Origin: Sapria himalayana
Lineage: Eukaryota; Streptophyta; Magnoliopsida; Malpighiales; Rafflesiaceae
Assembly (NCBI GenBank): GCA_029783825.1
Contig: JAREIK010000742.1
Span: forward strand, 89,922-153,921
Direction: 5' to 3'
DNA: 64,000 bases
The notes below the pieces were generated by a model. The model saw only the letters and a list, made by a program, of their open reading frames with translations, did not search any database and was not told where the DNA came from. This document shows, one piece after another, positions 60,532 through 64,000 of this stretch. The translations under genes were made by a program, and so were the position numbers. Position 1 is the stretch's first letter; every line of letters begins with the position of its first letter.

Positions 60532-61851
60532 TGGAGTTAGATTTAGCCCAAGCTCTAGTGGTGCACTTTGAATCATAAGTTTTATTTATGTATTTTTTCC
60601 TGTTTCTAGATCTTTTTATAGCACTCGTATCTTCTATTTTCTCCTCTCCCCACTTCCTACCTAGCTGAACGGCCATGATTTTTATTTCTTCCATGGCCCA
60701 TTCTCTATTTCCCATTTTATTATAGAATCTTTCAATATCTATATCATCTTTAGAGGTTTTAAAAGGCTTTGGTTCTTCCTCTTTTTTGTCTTGGTTGATC
60801 CCACTTCTAACCTCTAGCTCATCTTCTGAGCTATTAACTATTTCTGTTGCCCAGCTCTTTTCTACAACTTTCTTTTTTTCAAATCTTCCTCTCCTAACTC
60901 TTTTATTAATTTCTGCAATTTTTTGCATAAGTTCATGAGTTTTATTGAATTCCAATCTATCTATTTCCTCTCTCTCTTTTTCTCTAGGAGGCACATATTC
61001 TACAATTTCTAATCCAGTTTCTACTGCCCCTAGGTTCTGTTCTAAAGTAAGGGGGGGCTTTATTCTGTATTCCTCTCTTCCCCTCCTTGAGGTTGTTCTA
61101 GAGCCAATCCATTGTTTGTCTTCTAAGTGTTTATTTTTAACTAAACATTGGTCACAACTATGGCCAAGTTTACTACAGTAAGAACAATAATATGGAAGGT
61201 TTTCGGGAGTTATTTCTTGCCAGAAACCTTCTCTCTCTTTGGTTCCAATCCATATGCGGTGTGGGATAGGTTGCAGTAAGTTAACCTCTATGCATACTCG
61301 AGCAACACTCGGGCGAGACAATGTGGCAGTAGCACTATCGAGAAGAAGAGGGTGCCCACTTCATGTGCAATATGATAGAGGGAGAATTTATCAAAGAGAT
61401 GTACGGGCAGCATAGGGTGAAGGAACCAAACCGGTGTTAATGGAGATTCTAGCTTGGTTGAGAAGGATGGCGTCTACCTAAAAGCTCGCATGGGGTAGCC
61501 CATAATGTACCATATACCTTTCAACCAGACCATGTAGAAATCTTCCTCACTGGATAGTTGTAGAAGAATGTGCTTGGAGTCGATAACGCCTATTTTTGTT
61601 AGACTTTTAAGCTTCAATGATGCATAGAAAGCACGAATATCTTCAACACGCGGACGGCCATGTGAAAATTTTCCCACCAGCATGAATTTGTGGGCTTCCG
61701 AGAGCATATCAATATCTGTCGAGGAGAACTCTATCGAGGGTTCTCCATTTTTTTTCCCGTGAATATCCGAAGCTTGCGAATAGGGATGCATGGTCTTATT
61801 GAATTGTTGGGAAAACAACTTTTTCTTCGTTAAATAATCAAAATGCTCCAT
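60524..61851 (-). pseudogene. LINE-G ORF1: DUF4283/CCHC protein (frameshifted)
   Basis: Start at the ATG at 61851 (MEHFDYLTKKKLF). The first 125 codons (to 61474) give the first part of DUF4283: MLVGKFSHGRPRVEDIRAF, WYIMGYPMRAFR. After a break at about 61330-61474 the frame is open again at 60524-61321: MSRPSVARVCIEVNLLQ, IWIGTKEREGFWQEITPENL, the complete knuckle YCSYCSKLGHSCDQC, an acidic/basic linker, NREWAMEEIKIMAVQLGRKW and the end SKCTTRAWAKSNSNV. The TAG stop overlaps the ORF2 ATG by 8 bases. With LINE-D it defines the ORF1 layout of this family. Confidence 0.9.
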
Positions 61852-61924
61852 TTGATGCTTGAAATTGCCCTGTTCTTCACTGGTTTTTGATGTTTCTCTC
61901 TCTAGAACTTGAGAGCAAAACTCA

Positions 61925-62650
61925 TATTCTTAATTATTATTCTTTTTCTTCTTATTCTTCTTTTTATTATTCTTCTTATTTTTCTTATTCTTCTTATTCT
62001 AGTTATTCTTCTTAATCTTTTTATACTTCTTATTCTTCTTATTTTAGTTAATCTTCTTTATCTTCTTATTCTTCATATTCTTATTTTTATTATTATTCTT
62101 ATTTTTCTTTTTATTCTACTTATTATTCATATTATTGACATTCTTTTTAAACTTCTTATTCTTCTTATTTTACTATTCTTTTTATTCTTTTTTCTTCTAA
62201 TAATTCTTATTCTTTTATTCTTTTATTTTTTTTATTCTTCTTATTTTTCTTATTTTTTTATTCTTTTTATATTCCTTATTCTTCTTATTATTCAAATACT
62301 TCTTATTCTTATTATTCTACTTATTCTTTTTATTATTTTTATTTTTATTTTTCTTTTAATTCTTCTTATTCTTTTTATTCATCTTATTCACCTTATTCTT
62401 TTTATTCTTCTTATTCTTTTTATCCTTCTTATTCTTTTTATTCTTCTTATTCTTTTTATTCTTTTTCTTCTTATTCTTCTTATTATTTTTATTTTTTCTT
62501 ATTCTTCTTATTTTTCTTATTATTCTTATTATTCTTATTCTTCTTTTTCTTCATATTCTTCTTATTCATCATGTTTTTCTTATTCTTCTTATTCTTCTTT
62601 TTATTCATATTCTTCTTATTCTTCTTATTCTTGTTATTCTTTTATTTTTT
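61925..62650. repeat. TTCTTA array, tail of LINE-H
   Basis: TTCTTA and TTATT repeat between the LINE-G 5' end and the LINE-H 3' box. Confidence 0.93.
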
Positions 62651-64000
62651 TAAGGTTAATTTTATTAATATCTCCCTCTCTTTTGGCAGAGGAATACCAT
62701 TGTTACAAGCTAGAACCTTTCTACCCTATCTTCTTTTACAACCATACCTATGCACTAGACTCCCAAAAAATAAAGATATAGACTCATGCACTAACATACA
62801 TGCATCTAATACTTCTAATCCTATCGATAATTTTTAGTGAGTGCATTGGCTTTCTTTCATTCTCTAAGCCTGAGACTATTTCTACCTCCTCTAGCTACAT
62901 CTCTGCAACTATTTTTCCGATCCCTTCTTCATCAACTCACTACATCTACCTCCCAAGCTCACTACATCATTCTTCCTTCCAAGTTGCTGTTACTTTTCTC
63001 ACTTCATTCCTTCCTTTTAAGTTCATAGTATCTTCTTCCCTACATCTTTCTGCCCCCTCAAGTCATGTCTTCTGAGCCTTAGATCCCATTAGACATTGAT
63101 ATAGGGCATGTTACTACTCTCACGAAGCTTATCTTTTATTCTTTTCAATCTTTACATCTTGGTTCTGCTCCTCCTTTCCTGTCCCCCCTCTTCTACCTTC
63201 TGCTATTGTATTTTTATTCTTTATTAACTATAGAAAAGCATGAAACAGAAAATAGAACATTGAAACAATTTCTCCTCCATTTATCTATTCCTACACTCCT
63301 TTCTTCCTCGGTATAGATTTGTTCCTTTCTCGCTTGATATAGGGTTCTACTCCTCTCCTCCTCCTCCCTATCTACTATCCTACTTTACATAGGATTCTTC
63401 TTTCCTTTTTCTCTAGCATGCTTAACTTCCATACTTCACCTTTCCCGAGGCTTTAATTTTAGTTGCATTGCCATTCGCTTCTGCTTCTCTCCTCCTACTC
63501 CACCTCCTCTATTCCCTATTGTCCTCCTCTATCCTGCCTAAGACCAACTACTAGCCCATACCAAATAACATATTACAGACTCTCTACCCATTTTTCCTTC
63601 ACTCCCTTACCCTTACAAACCATAGCATGAGCTAGCTTATGATAGAAAACATAAAAAATATAAAACAAAAAAAAATAGAAAATAGATGAAGCTGATCCTT
63701 TCTGCCCTTGCTGCCTCCTTTGCTTCTGCCCATACAAGCACCGGGTTCTCCTTTCCTTTCCTCCCATATAAATATCATTATGATCTTCTATTCAAGCTAG
63801 ACTTTCAGCTTTGCAATTCCATGGCCTCTTTTCTACACCTTTATCCTACAGCCTTTCCTTCAGTGGCTTAGCTTTGCTCAACCTCTTCTGTCCTATCTTT
63901 TTTCCATGCCCAGCATAGGAACCCAAACAAGCCAATACCATATAATTATAACCTCTCTACCCATTTCCCTTATACTTTCTTCCCCTTTCCATTTTACAGA
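62651..64000 (-). mobile_element. LINE-H, 3' UTR only (continues past window)
   Basis: The shared 3'-terminal box (62651-62735: CTCCCTCTCTTTTGGCAGAGG, ATACCATTGTTACAAGCTAG) marks the end of an eighth element in the same orientation. The rest is non-coding C/T-rich DNA. A loose direct repeat (CTCTCTACCCATTT with preceding CATATTACAGA or ATAATTATAAC) lies at about 63575 and 63950. No ORF2 end is reached within the window, so the 3' UTR is at least 1.35 kb, or the coding part has been lost. Confidence 0.75.

Larger units (their letters stand above)
54951..61924 (-). mobile_element. LINE-G, near full-length retrotransposon, decayed
   Basis: About 7.0 kb with a long 3' UTR. The 5' end carries TTTCTCTCTCTAGAACTTGAG (61894-61914, the motif of A and B) directly before the array. 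The 3' end has the shared box at 54951-55040, nearly the same as LINE-E. ORF1 and ORF2 overlap by 8 bases. Several frameshifts and stops. By coding sequence it groups with B and C. Confidence 0.92.

Noticed and set aside
1..64000. LTR retrotransposon or pararetrovirus sequence
   Set aside because: No long terminal repeats, no integrase or protease. RT and endonuclease motifs are those of the L1 clade.

Overview
The window is plant nuclear DNA with no intact host gene. It is built almost entirely from non-LTR retrotransposons (plant L1-clade LINEs with a C-terminal RNase H), long polypyrimidine microsatellites and one large CACTA-type DNA transposon. The evidence for a plant is the DUF4283/CCHC ORF1, the RNase H-bearing ORF2, CACTA-like termini, and gene fragments that read like plant ASPM, apyrase and a PMT-type putative methyltransferase. 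I cannot name the species.

Layout, left to right. Eight LINE copies (called A to H here) all lie on the minus strand, head to tail. A is 91-6560, B 8549-15180, C 15499-18832 (5'-truncated in the RT domain), D 22777-29490, E 30000-36537 (5' inversion), F 37266-43122 (5'-truncated in ORF1), G 54951-61924, and H 62651 to the window end (3' UTR only). Between every pair lies a TTC-rich or TTCTTA-rich array: 1-90, 6561-8548, 15181-15498, 18833-22776, 29491-29999, 36538-37265, 43123-45714 plus 54533-54950, and 61925-62650. Read on the minus strand, each element ends in a shared 3' box and runs straight into a GAA or GAATAA tail. The 5' end of the next element starts directly in that tail. Poly(A) is not the tail; a microsatellite is.

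This arrangement suggests LINEs that end in GAA-type repeats and insert into GAA-type repeats, so each copy lands in the tail of an older one and in the same orientation. The copies belong to several lineages by coding sequence: A and F; B, C and G; D and E. Simple tandem duplication therefore does not explain the train. All copies carry stops or frameshifts. D ORF1 has a 401-codon open frame. D and E ORF2 are the least decayed, each mostly in one frame with a few stops and one clear frameshift near the endonuclease.

The array between F and G is split by an 8.8 kb CACTA-like element (45715-54532). No transposase was recognised in it. It carries pieces of at least three unrelated host genes, with recognisable GT-AG introns in two of them, which points to capture at the DNA level. 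From left to right these are an ASPM-like calponin-homology region, an apyrase-like region and a PMT24/26-type methyltransferase exon. A second, decayed copy of the start of the last exon lies 1.6 kb further on.

Family assignments rest on recognition of motifs in the translated sequence. No database search was possible.
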